A stretch of 64,000 nt of DNA from Solen grandis (lineage: Eukaryota > Mollusca > Bivalvia > Adapedonta > Solenidae): positions 32,140,269 through 32,204,268 of the forward strand of contig CM037787.1 in NCBI GenBank assembly GCA_021229015.1, written 5' to 3'. The position numbers and the translations under genes are program-made. The notes beneath the pieces were generated by a model, which did no database searches, was not told where the DNA came from, and saw only the letters and a program-made list of their open reading frames with translations. How positions within the stretch are numbered: the stretch's first letter is position 1; every line of letters begins with the position of its first letter. Of this stretch, positions 24,601 through 33,497 are shown piece after piece.

Positions 24601-25259
24601 GTTTTGTACAAATGCAGTACGCAACTGCTAGAAGTAAATGTTATCAGTGAGATAATTGTGTAAGCAACCTGGTACCTCAGTCAGTAGGGCAATCACCCTG
24701 TAAGGGAGGGGTCTTGGATTTGAGCCCCAGTCTTGTACATTTTTCTCACCAGGTTACAAATGCTAAATACTTTGCATGCATTATATACAGGGTCGCAGCG
24801 TGAAGTTCATTCCCAAGAGAGTTGGTCAACAGCATTTCATATGTCAAAACAATGTCATATAAGTAAAGAAATAATAATGTACATATTGATATGGACAGCA
24901 CTGACCCTCTAAGCAAGTGGTCCAAGGTTCCAGCCCTGGTCTGGCTGCACATTTTTTCTTAACTGGTTACAGATGCATGTTAAGCTTTTTTTATGATCAC
25001 AAAAAAGAATAAGGGCGTTGAGCAAACTATTGTTATTGTTTTATTATTTATATATAGTTACCAAAGTTTTACTCGGGGCCCTTATGTTGAATGTTATGAC
25101 TGCCTTACAGCCATGAAATATCATGTATGTTGTTTTATTATTTTTTATGTACCTTCCATGTGTACTGTACAGGGTCGCAGTGTGAAGTTCAATCCCCAGA
25201 GAGTCGGTCTACAGCATCCCATGTGTCATGACGATGTCATACAAGTAGTCAAAAAATGA
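3689..25259 (+). CDS. DRG2: Developmentally regulated GTP-binding protein 2, 14 coding exons
   Basis: DRG2 is a cytoplasmic OBG/DRG-family GTPase linked to translation and partnered by DFRP2/RWDD1. Coding exons: 3689-3752, 5061-5149, 6117-6188, 7347-7436, 9497-9557, 10943-11033, 12954-13026, 13765-13855, 16575-16672, 17822-17898, 18828-18916, 19547-19606, 23790-23843, 25173-25259. They join in phase to 364 residues, the human length. The start [11 protein letters not shown] is DRG2-like rather than DRG1-like. Visible motifs are G1 GFPSVGKS (69-76), G3 DLPG (115-118), G4 NKID (246-249), G5 Ser-Cys near 269, and a C-terminal TGS domain ending VIQVVKK. Three oddities: intron 1 ends in TG, not AG (5059-5060); exon 12 has one extra G at 19594-19595 that breaks the frame; and a degenerate copy of exon 14 lies 382 bp upstream of it. 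All other introns are GT-AG. Identity is certain; whether this allele is intact is not. Confidence 0.95.
3945..4721. mobile_element. TTCGCCC-repeat inverted element with 9-bp target duplication
   Basis: Flanked by GGTACTGTA on both sides (3936-3944 and 4722-4730). The left end has several spaced TTCGCCC or TTCACCC words and the right end the complementary GGGCGAA or GGGTGAA words, so the two ends can pair. Terminal match is GGTATCGGGTTCATTCGCC against GATTATGGGTCGTTTCGCC. Interior is AT-rich without a coding frame. A 9-bp duplication would fit MULE-type elements. It lies in DRG2 intron 1. Confidence 0.8.
5384..5620 (+). mobile_element. tRNA-derived SINE of another family
   Basis: The tRNA-like head has B-box GGTTTGATTCC. 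It is followed by CCAGACACGTGGGTTTTC and CTCTCTGGTTTCTGG, a conserved central block of a type that recurs in invertebrate SINEs. No clear target duplication. DRG2 intron 2. Confidence 0.65.
5703..5950 (-). mobile_element. tRNA-derived SINE family A (copy 2)
   Basis: Same family in reverse, with 12-bp target duplication TTATGAATCATG (5691-5702 and 5951-5962). DRG2 intron 2. Confidence 0.92.
7911..9080 (+). repeat. Palindrome-ended repeat with internal tandem units
   Basis: The left end is a palindrome, AGCTCACCTGAGCAC then GTGCTCAGGATGAGCT. The right end is CAGGTGAGCGAC followed by the hairpin GGGCCATCTTGGCCC and TCTTGTTTTT. Between them are about seven decayed units of roughly 160 bp, each with CACTCTAGCATCTTCAT, CAATGTTTATAACCAT, ATGGCTGATAT and TTAGGTCAGGAGTTATGCCC. 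No open frame. DRG2 intron 4. Class unknown to me. Confidence 0.8.
9086..9327 (-). mobile_element. piggyBac-like MITE, TTAA-flanked (copy 1)
   Basis: TTAA, then CCCTTTCCCTCATA, about 230 bp, then TATGAGGGAAAGGG and TTAA. The centre is a palindrome-like block around AACTCGCAGGCTGATC. TTAA duplication plus a CCC-start inverted repeat is the piggyBac signature; there is no coding capacity. It is reversed relative to copies 2-6. Lies in DRG2 intron 4, just after a palindrome-ended repeat. Confidence 0.9.
9612..9670 (+). repeat. TTTC microsatellite
   Basis: About 14 TTTC units starting some 55 bp after the DRG2 exon 5 donor. Confidence 0.95.
10095..10386 (+). mobile_element. tRNA-derived SINE family B (copy 2)
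   Basis: Plus copy lacking most of the tRNA head. It runs from the B-box-like GGATTTGATCCCC through GGCACTCAGCATATAAGG and GCAGTGTGGCAGCAC to the GGGATGTTAAACCCAAC tail. DRG2 intron 5. Confidence 0.85.
11117..11368 (-). mobile_element. tRNA-derived SINE family A (copy 3)
   Basis: Same family in reverse with target duplication TCTAACATAGT (11106-11116 and 11369-11379). DRG2 intron 6. Confidence 0.92.
11427..11637. mobile_element. Second TTAA-flanked MITE family with 52-bp palindrome
   Basis: TTAA then CCCTTA at the left, TAAGGG then TTAA at the right, 211 bp overall. Inside, 11540-11591 is a 25-bp arm (GTAAAGAGCC through CCTGCACA), a two-base loop GA, and its exact complement. No coding capacity. 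It shares the TTAA target with the other MITE but not its interior. DRG2 intron 6. Confidence 0.8.
11640..12300 (+). repeat. Partial palindrome-ended repeat (right part)
   Basis: Four decayed internal units like those at 7911-9080, ending CTCAGGTGAGCGACAACAGG and a hairpin-like CCATCTTTGCCCTC. The left palindrome is missing. DRG2 intron 6. Confidence 0.7.
12308..12840 (+). mobile_element. tRNA-derived SINE family B (copy 3), split by MITE copy 2
   Basis: Head CCCTGTGGCCAAGTGGTTAG (A-box) with a decayed B-box, usual body, then the MITE at the TTAA of the tail and the remaining AAACCCCATAAACAC. Confidence 0.88.
12591..12822 (+). mobile_element. piggyBac-like MITE (copy 2), nested in a SINE
   Basis: Same ends and TTAA duplication as copy 1. 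The flanks join into the tail of a SINE (GGGACT before, TTAAACCCC after), matching uninterrupted SINE copies that read GGGATGTTAAACCC. The MITE is therefore younger than the SINE. DRG2 intron 6. Confidence 0.92.
14260..14388 (+). repeat. Short minisatellite, about 3.5 units of 38 bp
   Basis: Units TAGGTACCAGTGACTGGTTT then CCCTTATCATAGGC, with slight variation. DRG2 intron 8. Confidence 0.8.
15597..15834 (+). mobile_element. piggyBac-like MITE (copy 3)
   Basis: TTAA-flanked, ends as in copy 1, with a short deletion in the central palindrome (CCAGTGACTCGCAGG). DRG2 intron 8. Confidence 0.92.
16715..17100 (+). mobile_element. tRNA-derived SINE with conserved centre
   Basis: Head GTGGAGTGGTAGCTCAGT (A-box) and GGGTCAAATCCTGG (B-box), then ACACCTGGCACGTTAAAGAA, a block that looks conserved. 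A decayed family A piece follows at about 17110-17330. DRG2 intron 9. Family name not assigned. Confidence 0.6.
18905..19270 (+). repeat. 32-bp minisatellite built from the DRG2 exon 11 donor
   Basis: About 11.5 tandem units of roughly 32 bp start within the last codons of DRG2 exon 11 and run into intron 11. Each unit has the form GAGGGGAGGTAAGTCTGGG followed by TCATAACAATAAA or TCATTAAAATAAA. The first unit contains the real exon-intron junction (GGAG|GTAAGT at 18913-18922), so nearly every later unit repeats a consensus-like 5' splice site. Two spacer flavours partly alternate, suggesting growth by 64-bp dimers. Confidence 0.9.
20059..20300 (+). mobile_element. piggyBac-like MITE (copy 4), nested in a SINE
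   Basis: TTAA-flanked copy that splits a SINE: GACTGGTTGGCCCGGTGTC lies on the left (about 20003-20058) and GCAGTGTGGCAGCAC on the right (20301-20404). The right inverted repeat has one change (GGGAAATGG). DRG2 intron 12. Confidence 0.92.
20616..21362 (+). repeat. Tandem repeat family with AGAGGGGGCATATTG head
   Basis: Starts TTATGCCTCCCTTCGTAGAA and holds about 3.5 units of roughly 180 bp sharing GAACGCCTGGGCCTAGGAAC, ATGACCCCTATTGAT and GGTCAAGGTCACAGTGACC. It ends GGGGGCATATGTGTC, so head and tail words match. Relatives at 31860-32200 (minus). DRG2 intron 12. Confidence 0.7.
21900..22400 (+). repeat. Decayed palindrome-type repeat
   Basis: Begins AAGGTGAGCTATTGTGACCG and carries AAATCTTCTCCTCCAAAAGA and AATCTTCTTGTGCAAAAGTA units like those of the 49061 element. 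The ends are lost. DRG2 intron 12. Confidence 0.55.
22966..23275. mobile_element. Uninterrupted relative of the 38820-39404 element
   Basis: Shares TTGACTTTCACTTGTT, GTTTGTTAATGTTTAAAA, GCAAGCATTTAACCCCTGA and GGGCTATCTTCTTTG in the same order with the copy before CANT1. It ends CTTAAGAAAACCCCT; its left end is more decayed. DRG2 intron 12. Confidence 0.75.
23983..24440 (+). repeat. Palindrome-ended repeat, short complete copy
   Basis: Both ends present: AGCTCACCTGAGCACTTGTG on the left, GGGCCATCTTGGCCCTCTTG on the right. The interior (GTGAAACTTGGTCAGGATG, GGTCAAACAGTAGGTCACC) differs from that of the 7911 copy. The right-end motif is repeated once more at about 24474-24495. DRG2 intron 13. 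Confidence 0.8.
24660..24745 (+). mobile_element. Short tRNA-like SINE head
   Basis: CCTGGTACCTCAGTCAGTAG and GGGTCTTGGATTTGAGCCCC look like A- and B-boxes. A second, weaker B-box-like piece lies at about 24918-24945, after the duplicated DRG2 exon, so this head may mark one edge of that duplication. Similar loose heads lie near 7150-7290, 48600-48690 and 59650-59775. Confidence 0.4.
24791..24905 (+). pseudogene. Degenerate duplicate of DRG2 terminal exon
   Basis: After an intact acceptor (TATATACAG at 24782-24790) the sequence begins GRSVKF and follows the real exon 14 for 23 codons, at about 84% nucleotide identity by eye. It then reaches TAA (24860-24862) at the codon that is CAA in the real exon. 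Likeness continues into the 3'UTR (TGTACATATTGAT against TGTACATTATTGAT). By my count most substitutions are non-synonymous (15 of 23 residues kept), which suggests no purifying selection. It could act as a cryptic alternative last exon, giving a DRG2 without its last five residues (QVVKK), but I see no nearby AATAAA. Confidence 0.85.
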
Positions 25260-26203
25260 TATTGTACATTATTGATTGGACAGGTGCTACTGAACATCAC
25301 CAGCAACAATAACCAGAAACTGCAGTTCATAACAAGGGAGACAAGTGCAGATGTGCTATATGTGTGTTTTCTTTTCTTTCTCACTTTTAAAATGTCTTAA
25401 TGATAATTCCCAGTTTTTGTGTTGAATTTGCTTGAGATGCAGATTATGCATTGAAAACTAAAAGGTTGATGATAAATGTGTTTAAAACATATAAGTGCTG
25501 TCTTGATTAAAAACATGGTTTACTATTTCTTATAATATTTTTCTATGAATAAGCCCTCTGCAAAGAGATGAGCCAGAGAGAGAGAGAGAGAAGATGGTAA
25601 GATCAGAGCAATTTTGACTTGTTGCACCAGCCGTTTTCTTGCTGTTCTTTTGAACATCTCTATTAAGAGGTCCCCTTAACAAAGTTGTGAAATTCCTCCC
25701 TGCTGTGGATCCAAGTCTGGTCATTCAGATAAGCTTCCAGTTTGCCTGTGGTGCTTCTACCCAGGTGTCTGTACACTGGGGTCTTCCTCCAAATGGAAGT
25801 CGATGACTGAAACACTGTTCCAGTGCCACTGATACTCAAACCATTAACAAATGCCTCCATTATACAAGTTCTTAATCAGAAAGTACCAGTAATTTTGTGA
25901 TTTTTCTTGTTCATTTTCAAATACAAATTTATTTGAAAAACTGAGTTTGTATAGTGTGTTGAAGATTCAATCACCTTTTGAATTAGCAAATTCTCCTTAA
26001 TTAAGTATTAAGTATTTTTATCTGAGTGCACAAACTGTTTAGTATCATTTATTGCACTGGTTTCTAATATATTTTTTGAGTATTTGTTCGCATTTGATTG
26101 TTGAAATGATGGTATAGAAGAATCACACTAAAATTACAATGGTTGTGAAATGTATACAGTTAAGTGCACGGCATATCCACATTTGCTCAAATACCTCACC
26201 ATC
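25260..26203. other. DRG2 3'UTR and downstream
   Basis: AT-rich, with an (AG)n stretch near 25574 and a decayed family A SINE at about 25690-25830 (GCTTCCAGTTTGCCTGTGG, GGTGCTTCTACCCAGGTG). Open frames seen here on the minus strand are the SINE read backwards. Confidence 0.5.
25506..25511 (+). terminator. Possible DRG2 polyadenylation signal
   Basis: An ATTAAA hexamer lies about 250 bp after the DRG2 stop codon, in ordinary AT-rich 3'UTR-like sequence. It is the most plausible signal I see nearby, but the hexamer is common by chance in this base composition. Confidence 0.35.
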
Positions 26204-26444
26204 TTAACCCTTTCCCTCATAGAGGACACCATGAAAAGACCTATGCAAACAGCATAAAACCAGATCAGCCTGCGAGTAACTCACAGGCTGATCAGGTTTT
26301 ATGTTGTTCGCTGCTCCTCAGTAGTCTGGTAATGAGGATTTACAATTAAATTTGGTAAGGTTTAACTGTGGTTTTCTGCAGATCAGGCTTTATGTGGTAC
26401 CTACTGAGTGCGTCAGAATGAGTCTATATGAGGGAAAGGGTTAA
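26204..26444 (+). mobile_element. piggyBac-like MITE (copy 5)
   Basis: TTAA-flanked, ends identical to copy 3. Intergenic, about 0.95 kb after DRG2. Confidence 0.92.
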
Positions 26445-28484
26445 CCCAATGTACCTTTGTATGAAATGTTGAGGGATGGCAGCCCATGTCTTAGTGGCGT
26501 CCAGTAGCAGATCAAGCAACATCTGTTGAGCAGGTAGAAAATGACCTCTGTTCTTCAACATATTCCATATTCTCACTGTAATTCAGGCAAACTGGCATGT
26601 GACTTGCACCAGGCAATGCCTTGCCGCCAGTGGATGCCATCCAGACCTGGGCTTCAGACAATTACAAAGGGACATTAAGGTTGATATGTCGGGCTGTCAT
26701 TCAAGCAAATGTAAAAACTGTACATTTACAACCACAGTGTGCAACTCTTTAATTTTAGGGTTATTCTACAGTACTACAACCAACATTTTAACAATTAATT
26801 GCTTATGTACACCTAGATATTTCAATAAATTGTTTGAAAAAAAAAAAGTTTGAATTAAATGCATAACCATTCTGTAGAACTGTGAAAAGTTGGGGTGTAC
26901 CTCAAGAAATTCCTCTATGGGTAGATTGCCAGAATTACCCATCATTTGTTGAATTCATATACAGGGCATTGTGAATTCAGAAATAAACCAATGAAAGGAA
27001 GAGGGTCACGGTGGTCCTAGAACTTAAATTTGTTGAGGTCATTCATTTCAAGTGGTTACTATCAGCAGCAACCAGATTCAAATTCCAGATAAAAAGAACT
27101 TTAGTTTCTATACAGTTTATATTTTAAAGACAACTAGCCAACCATCTGGATACCTCAGCTTTCAAGGATCAACAGTATTTAAGCACTATGAGTTTTTATG
27201 AGTGCAAAACATTGGTTTCAGAAGAGGACCTTGGGAAGCTGTAACCAATGCTGTGGGGCCTCATTTTTCACGGGATCAACTTCATTTTAGCAAATATTGT
27301 AGAGCAAAATTAGGTGGCCTTTTGTGCCAAGTGAAATTAAATTCTGACCATTGGTTTCAGAGAAGATGATTTTTGAAATTTTCTATACCCTTTGAAAAAA
27401 ATCATTCTTCCACCCAGCCTTGTGGTTTCTGAGATTTTTCTAGATTTTCTGTATATGCCTTTGTAAAATCAAGTGACTCCTGGGGAAGGGCCAATTTTGA
27501 CCCCAGGGTCATGATTTCAACAAAATTGGTACAGGTCCACTAGACAATGCGACACACCAAATATCTATGGCCAAAAAATTAAAGGTTAGTTTCTTAGGCA
27601 CCAACGCATTCGTTTTTAATGGCCTGTTTTGTTTTAGAAAAGTCCCCATATTTTTTTTCAAAAAAAAAGAAGTCAAATCCATGGTCAACCGCTGTGGACC
27701 AGCCGCTGTTTACGGAGTACCAGACATCCATGTCAAGAGCATCTCTGCCACCAGGATTCCGATCAATTTTTACTGCACTGATTTTTCAAATGCCCTTCTA
27801 TGATGCAGACTATGGTAAAGGGAAACAGAGGAACAGCAAGTTTCGGTGATGGCAAATGCGGTCTTCTTTATTTTTAAACGTGTCAGAGAAATCACATACT
27901 AACAATTTTGATATCTACAGGATAGAGGCTACATAGTGTGCAACTCCTGCTCTGGTCTTCTGTCTGCCTGAATATCTTTCCTGCTTAACTTTTAAAAGTA
28001 ATTGATAGCAACGACCGCCCACTCTGGTATACTTTTCCACTCATTTCAATACACTTATTCCAAAGGAGCACCATATGTTCTGTTTGCAGTGGCGAATGGT
28101 AGTAATTTCTCCAGTTCCACTCTGTCCTTCCATCATGATCTTGTATATCTGAATCATATCGCCACTCCTTTGTCTGTAGTGTAACGAAGATGGATACAGT
28201 ATCATGTCAAAATAATACAGTTTCTGATCCTAACAATTGATTGTGGCAATTGCATGTATGTTTTAATAGTAACCAAAATTTAGCATGTTTTTTTTTTGTT
28301 TTTTTTATTTAAAGGGAGGCCCAATTTTTTAAGAGGGGCACATTTATAAATAGAGAAACCATTAAAGACATAACCATTGAACCCAAACTTAACTTTTCTT
28401 ATTGCTGTTCATATAACAAAGGACAGCACACTGGACTTTTCAAAATGCTTGTTGGTAAATCAAATGAAATCTATTTCAATTCTT
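26445..28484. other. Gene-poor stretch with one weak exon candidate
   Basis: Mostly unrecognised sequence. About 27600-27850 (plus) has two overlapping open frames; one includes NPWSTAVDQPLFTEYQTSM then ASLPPGFRSIFTALIF, with a more balanced composition than its surroundings and an AAG acceptor-like edge. I recognise no family and no partner exon. Confidence 0.25.
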
Positions 28485-29235
28485 GCCCTTCACATACCCT
28501 GTACATAATAATAGTCAACAAGAGCTGTCAGAGGACAGCACGCTCGACTATTCAAAATACTTGTCGGTAAATCAAATGAAATCTATGCCCTTCCCATTCC
28601 CTGTACATAATAAGTCAAAAAGGATATACCTTGATAGTCTGATACCCCTTAATATATTTATGATGTCTAAAATCAATCCCATGCCTAGTTAATGAGACAT
28701 AAGCACAATAACACTGTGCATGCAAAACTTAAACCAAAAATCCAAGTTAGAAAAGGGCCATAATTTGCATCAGTCCAAAAGTTATCCTCCTGTTTTCTGA
28801 TGCCCTTGAAGACACTCCTTAACTTTCTAGTCAATTCCACAAGCAATTTCTGAGATATAAGCTGGATAGTACCTTGAATGCAAAAATTTAACCAAAATTC
28901 TAAGTTAAAAGGGGGTCATAATTTTTAATTTATTCCATCAAGTGTTATCTTCCTTTATAGTATGATACCCCTAAACATATTAAAGATGTTTAAATCAATC
29001 CCATGCCTGGATACTGAGATATAAGCATGAAAGTAACTTGCATGCAAAACTTTAACCAAAATTTCTAAGTTAAAAAGGGCAATAATTTGTAACATATTCC
29101 ATCAAGAGTTATCTAACATGAAAGTATGATACCCCTAAACATATCAAAGATGTTTCAAATCAATCGCATGCTTGATACTGAGATATAAGCATGAGATTAT
29201 CTTGCATGCAAAACTTTAACCAAAATTTTGGAAAG
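28485..29235 (+). repeat. About four tandem units of roughly 155 bp
   Basis: Units share GATACCCCTAAACATATTAA, AAATCAATCCCATGCCTGG, GAGATATAAGCATGA, GCATGCAAAACTTTAACC and TTAAAAAGGGCAATAATTTG. A preceding ACAAGAGCTGTCAGAGGACA looks like the family's head. No coding frame. Intergenic. Confidence 0.7.
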
Positions 29236-29672
29236 TTTTGAAATGACATTGGATGATTTTATAGAACTCCTACATGAAGAATGGCAATTAAAATGGCTAG
29301 ATGTTTACAGCCACACGTTCGTAGACCACGATGACAAGTACGAATATCACGCTCCATGACACAAAATCACTCTTGCTTAAACATTTAAGTGCCACCTATT
29401 TCGTTTGAAACTACATACTTGTCTATTTAAACTCATTATTTCCTCGCAAGAGCTAGTGACGTCACAGTCTCTATTTATAGATTGATAATCCTCTCGCTAA
29501 GGAGGCGTAGTTTATATTCGTCAATTGACGAATGGAAAATCGGTTAGTTGAAGTGTAACATGGAGCAAAGTCAAATGCATGGGGTAGTATTGTTAAGCAG
29601 TGTCAATTTGGACTTCACGATTTATGAAACTTGAGAGAAACAGAAAATAAAAAAAATCTGGAGCAATAATAA

Positions 29673-30256
29673 AACAAGAGGGCCAAGATGGCCCTGTGTC
29701 GCTCACCTGAGTAAGATGGCTGTATGGCATAATGACAAAAAATCTGGCATCTAAAAGTGTTTTTCTAACATTTGACTAAGTGACCTACATATTGATCCTA
29801 CCTGAATTTGCACTCAACTGGGAATTCATGCAGTCATCATTCATATTAAGTTTAATGAAGACTGGGACAAAAATGTAGGCCTCTTAAGTGTTCACAAGGT
29901 TTTTCTTAGATTTGACCTGGTGACCTAGTTTTTAACCCAGTGACTCATTTTCAAACTCATCGATATCATTAGACAAACATCCTACCAAATCTATTGAAGA
30001 TTGGGCTAAAACTGTGGCCTCTATAGAGAGTTCACAAGGTTTTTCTTAGATTTGACCTGGTGACCTAGTTTTTGATCCCACATGACCCAATTTCAAACTC
30101 ATGCAAGATATCATGTAGACAAACATCCTGACCAAGTTTCATGAAGATTGGGCCAAAACTGTGGCCTCTAGAGTGTTCACAAGCAATTGTTGACGACGGA
30201 CGACGGACAAAAGGCGATCACAAAAGCTCACCCGAGCACAAGTGCTCAGGTGAGCT
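29673..30256 (-). repeat. Palindrome-ended repeat, reverse copy
   Basis: Starts AACAAGAGGGCCAAGATGGC and ends GCACAAGTGCTCAGGTGAGC. Interior matches the 23983 copy in reverse, with the block ending CACAAGGTTTTTCTTAGATT repeated twice. A lone left-end palindrome in the same orientation lies at 30530-30570, and another near 32545-32578. Intergenic. Confidence 0.8.
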
Positions 30257-30812
30257 AAAAATACCACCAGCTCTATACCACCAGCTCTCATTTATGAAAA
30301 AAAAAAAATACCTGAGCTCTCAGCCCTGCACTTTTATAGAAGATATTTCAAAGAGTGCATTTTTAAAATCTTATTAGCTCCTGTGACCTACTTTTTCAAC
30401 CAATCAAAACAAATTGAACAATTTTGATAGAGGGCATCATAATGATCAATCCTGTGAAATTTGGTCAAAATCCACTGAGCAGTCGTATATAAGGAAATCA
30501 CTGATGCCGTACAGACATAAGGCGAACACAATAGCTCACCATGAGCATTTTGTGCTCAGGTGAGCTAAAAGTAAAGAATTATCAACAGATATAAAGTGAA
30601 TGCGTACCTATTTAGTATTGTCATTTGTATATTTAGGGATAACTGAATAAAGAAGTAATTTGGCTTTTTAGTTTCCCACTTCAAGAAAAAAGTGTGGATG
30701 AAAAATGACGATTATCAGGTTAAAATCACAGGTTTCTCATTCAGGTGCAAATAATTTTATCACGTGGGCTTCTCCCTTGTAATTAATATGCACTTGAACT
30801 CAAACTGTGGTT

Positions 30813-31778
30813 TAAGGGTGTAACGGTATACCGTACGATATACCGCGATATTTTCTTTACGGTACGGTTCATGGTACACTCCCAGGTCTGCACGGTATGG
30901 TATTGTTAACTTCCAGGTTTTTTATTTTTCTTCTTTTCTTTTTAACAGCAGCTTCCCCTCGGTAAAAAGGCGAGACCTCCGAGAAATAAAAATTCTCCTA
31001 ACAATACGATTTTCCCATCCATTAACTTAAAAGACAACAAAAGGGGAGGTAAATAACGCATATTGCTCTACATTGCATATTACTTAAATGAAAACACTTG
31101 CTGTGGGCAGTTAAAAATCAATAAAAAGGCAGAGTCATTCTTGGAATGTTATCCAGTCAGCTCTCATTCTTATGCTTCCAAATTATGCAATGATACGGAA
31201 TACTCGGATAGTATCGTTCATATTGTTTGTTAACATCTTTCACGCTCTCTACCGGCTACTGTTTTACTGCTAAAATTGCGTAATCATCACAATGGTGGCC
31301 ATATGCGAAAAACATCAACAAATTCTGACACTTATTATGGAATAAGCATTTAAAATAAGTTGTTTAAGTTTATTTAAGTGTCTGCGATATACACGGCGCT
31401 ATCATGTAGTTTTGATTATTTAATGACGTTAAAACAAGATTTTTGTCAGTAAACAACAAATTAAATCTTATAAAAAGTGTTTTTATGTGATCGACTTTAC
31501 TGATATTTTTTTCATTATTTTTTTTAATGATTTAAATATTAAAAAAAAAAATTATTGTTTCTACAGAAAGCACAACTTAATTTGTCTTTATTATAATAAA
31601 AAATAATATATTAAACAATTATGAATTTATCTTGGTTTCTTAATTATTTATTCTTCATTTACAGATAGGAAACAAGGCTGACAAAACTAAAAAGCCCGTA
31701 TCATGATACGTATGGTATCATGACCACAGTATCGCAATACGAATCGTATCGTTGGGTAAGCATATCGTTACACCCTTA
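30813..31778. mobile_element. Non-autonomous hAT element with 8-bp target duplication
   Basis: Flanked by CTGTGGTT on both sides (30805-30812 and 31779-31786). Ends are TAAGGGTGTAACGGTATACC and, reversed from the right, TAAGGGTGTAACGATATGC. Subterminal regions contain many GTACGGTA or ATCGTATCG-like motifs. The 966-bp interior holds no transposase frame. Intergenic, between DRG2 and the translocase. Confidence 0.92.
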
Positions 31779-31849
31779 CTGTGGTTAAATTCAAAACAAA
31801 ACAGATAGTGACTGATTATTTCTTAATTGTAACATATTGTGTGTGCAAC

Positions 31850-32580
31850 TGGCCTCAGTTTCACAATATCATCGGGGGAAGAAGGGGAATATTGTTTTGC
31901 AAATGTCAGTCTGTTGGTCCAACTGATGAGCTTGGACCCACATTCCTCAAACTTCATAGGGTCATTGGTCAGAACTAGTAGATGACCCCTATTGATTTTG
32001 GGATCACTTGGTCTAAGGTCAAGGTCACAGTAACCCCGAATGTGAAAATAGATTGGATTCCAATCAATAACTGGAGAATGTTTGAGCCCGCATTCCTCAA
32101 ACTTCATAGGGTGGTTAATCAGGATTACTAGTCAACCCCTATAGTTTTTGGGGTCAAAGTGACCTTGATGGAAGTGGGAGAGCTTAGAAGGACATATGGG
32201 TCACCGATGCACGCACAAAACTGAACCGAATTAAGAAATGTAGAAGTTGGCGTCCACATTATATTTAGAGTCTAATCAGGGGCAATAACTCTGTAATCTT
32301 TGAGACTATTAAAGTGAAATTTGTTAAGCACCTTTCCACCTGTTTATCAATGCACACACAAAATTTTAACCGAATCGGTTTAGAAATGTAGAAATAGTTC
32401 GCGTCACAAGTTTTTGGGATGGACAACAGACCGCCAGACTGAATCCTATATACCCCTTCTCAATCTTTGTTTTTGGGGGTATAATAAAGATGCTATAGTG
32501 TAAACAAATTGTAGATGACGGACATTCAACTATCCTCATTGCTCATCCTGTGCACATGTACTCAGGTGAGCTAAAAAGTA
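31850..32580 (-). repeat. Composite of two decayed dispersed repeats
   Basis: Contains AGATGACCCCTATTGATTTT and GGTCAAGGTCACAG, which relate it to 20616-21362. It closes with ACTCAGGTGAGCTAAAA, a left-end palindrome half in reverse. Intergenic between the hAT element and the translocase. Confidence 0.55.
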
Positions 32581-33194
32581 TTTCCTATATTGTGTTCATA
32601 AGATTTTTTATAGATGTGACCAGGTGACCTTCAATTTGACTTCATATGAAGCACTTTCGAGTATGTCCAAGATTCCATACAGATGAATTGTCAGCATTAC
32701 AGGATTTCAAGGTATTTACACAAAGTAAAAATGTTGACAAATAATAAGAGAAAATTGCTTAACAATTATGAATTGACCAAGATCCTAAGTAAATCCAAGT
32801 ATAAACTATATTCTTTATCTGTATGTCACATAAAAATACATGTATGTCAAATTCTTAGCATTATCCGATGTAAGAGGATACTGATATACAGTAAATATTT
32901 CAATATTGATAGTCTTGGTTTCAAATTTACCATCTGCAATTACTTGATCTCTCTTTTGTAATGTCAGATAAGTAGTATCTTTTTGGAACAAACCAACTTA
33001 ACCGAACCTACTGACAGTTGAACTTATTTGATTTGGTTTGATATACAATTAATTCATATTGAGGCTGAAACACATTATTAACAAAAAAGTGCCCTTAGAG
33101 TTGGACCGAGAGACTGACATTTTCAATGTGAGGAAATTAAGAAAACAGAAAAAAACAATTTATATCAAACCTGATTTCCTGATTTTTTCTTTAA

Positions 33195-33200
33195 TTTATT
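33195..33200 (-). terminator. Possible translocase polyadenylation signal
   Basis: AATAAA on the minus strand, about 300 bp downstream of the translocase stop codon and followed by AT-rich sequence. Plausible, but chance occurrence is likely in such AT-rich DNA. Confidence 0.3.
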
Positions 33201-33497
33201 TTATACAGCAATGTTTTTTCACTCTACAAAAACAAACATTCCTGAACATATCAATAAAGTTTAATTTTTTTAACATGTTCGGAACTGAACTTCTAACAGC
33301 TGTTAACTTCTTCCAAATCAAACAAATGACACAAGTAATGATAAATAACATTTTTGTATCTGGCCAGGACACATTTCACATATAATATTGTCTCTATCAC
33401 ACACTTTGGATAACGTAACAGACATGATCCCCAGTTTTCTCTTTAAAAAAATCAGACCTCAAAATACCATCGGAAAAGTTATAATGTTCACACTAAA

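Noticed and set aside
25530..25860. Two overlapping minus-strand frames
   Set aside because: They correspond to a decayed family A SINE read in reverse.
29673..30256. Hairpins GGGCCAAGATGGCCC and GCACAAGTGC read as terminators
   Set aside because: They are the conserved ends of a dispersed repeat found several times in introns and intergenic DNA; this is not a bacterial sequence.
33059..33385. 108-codon plus-strand frame
   Set aside because: Very AT-rich, Phe/Ile/Lys-biased, overlaps the likely translocase 3'UTR, no family likeness.
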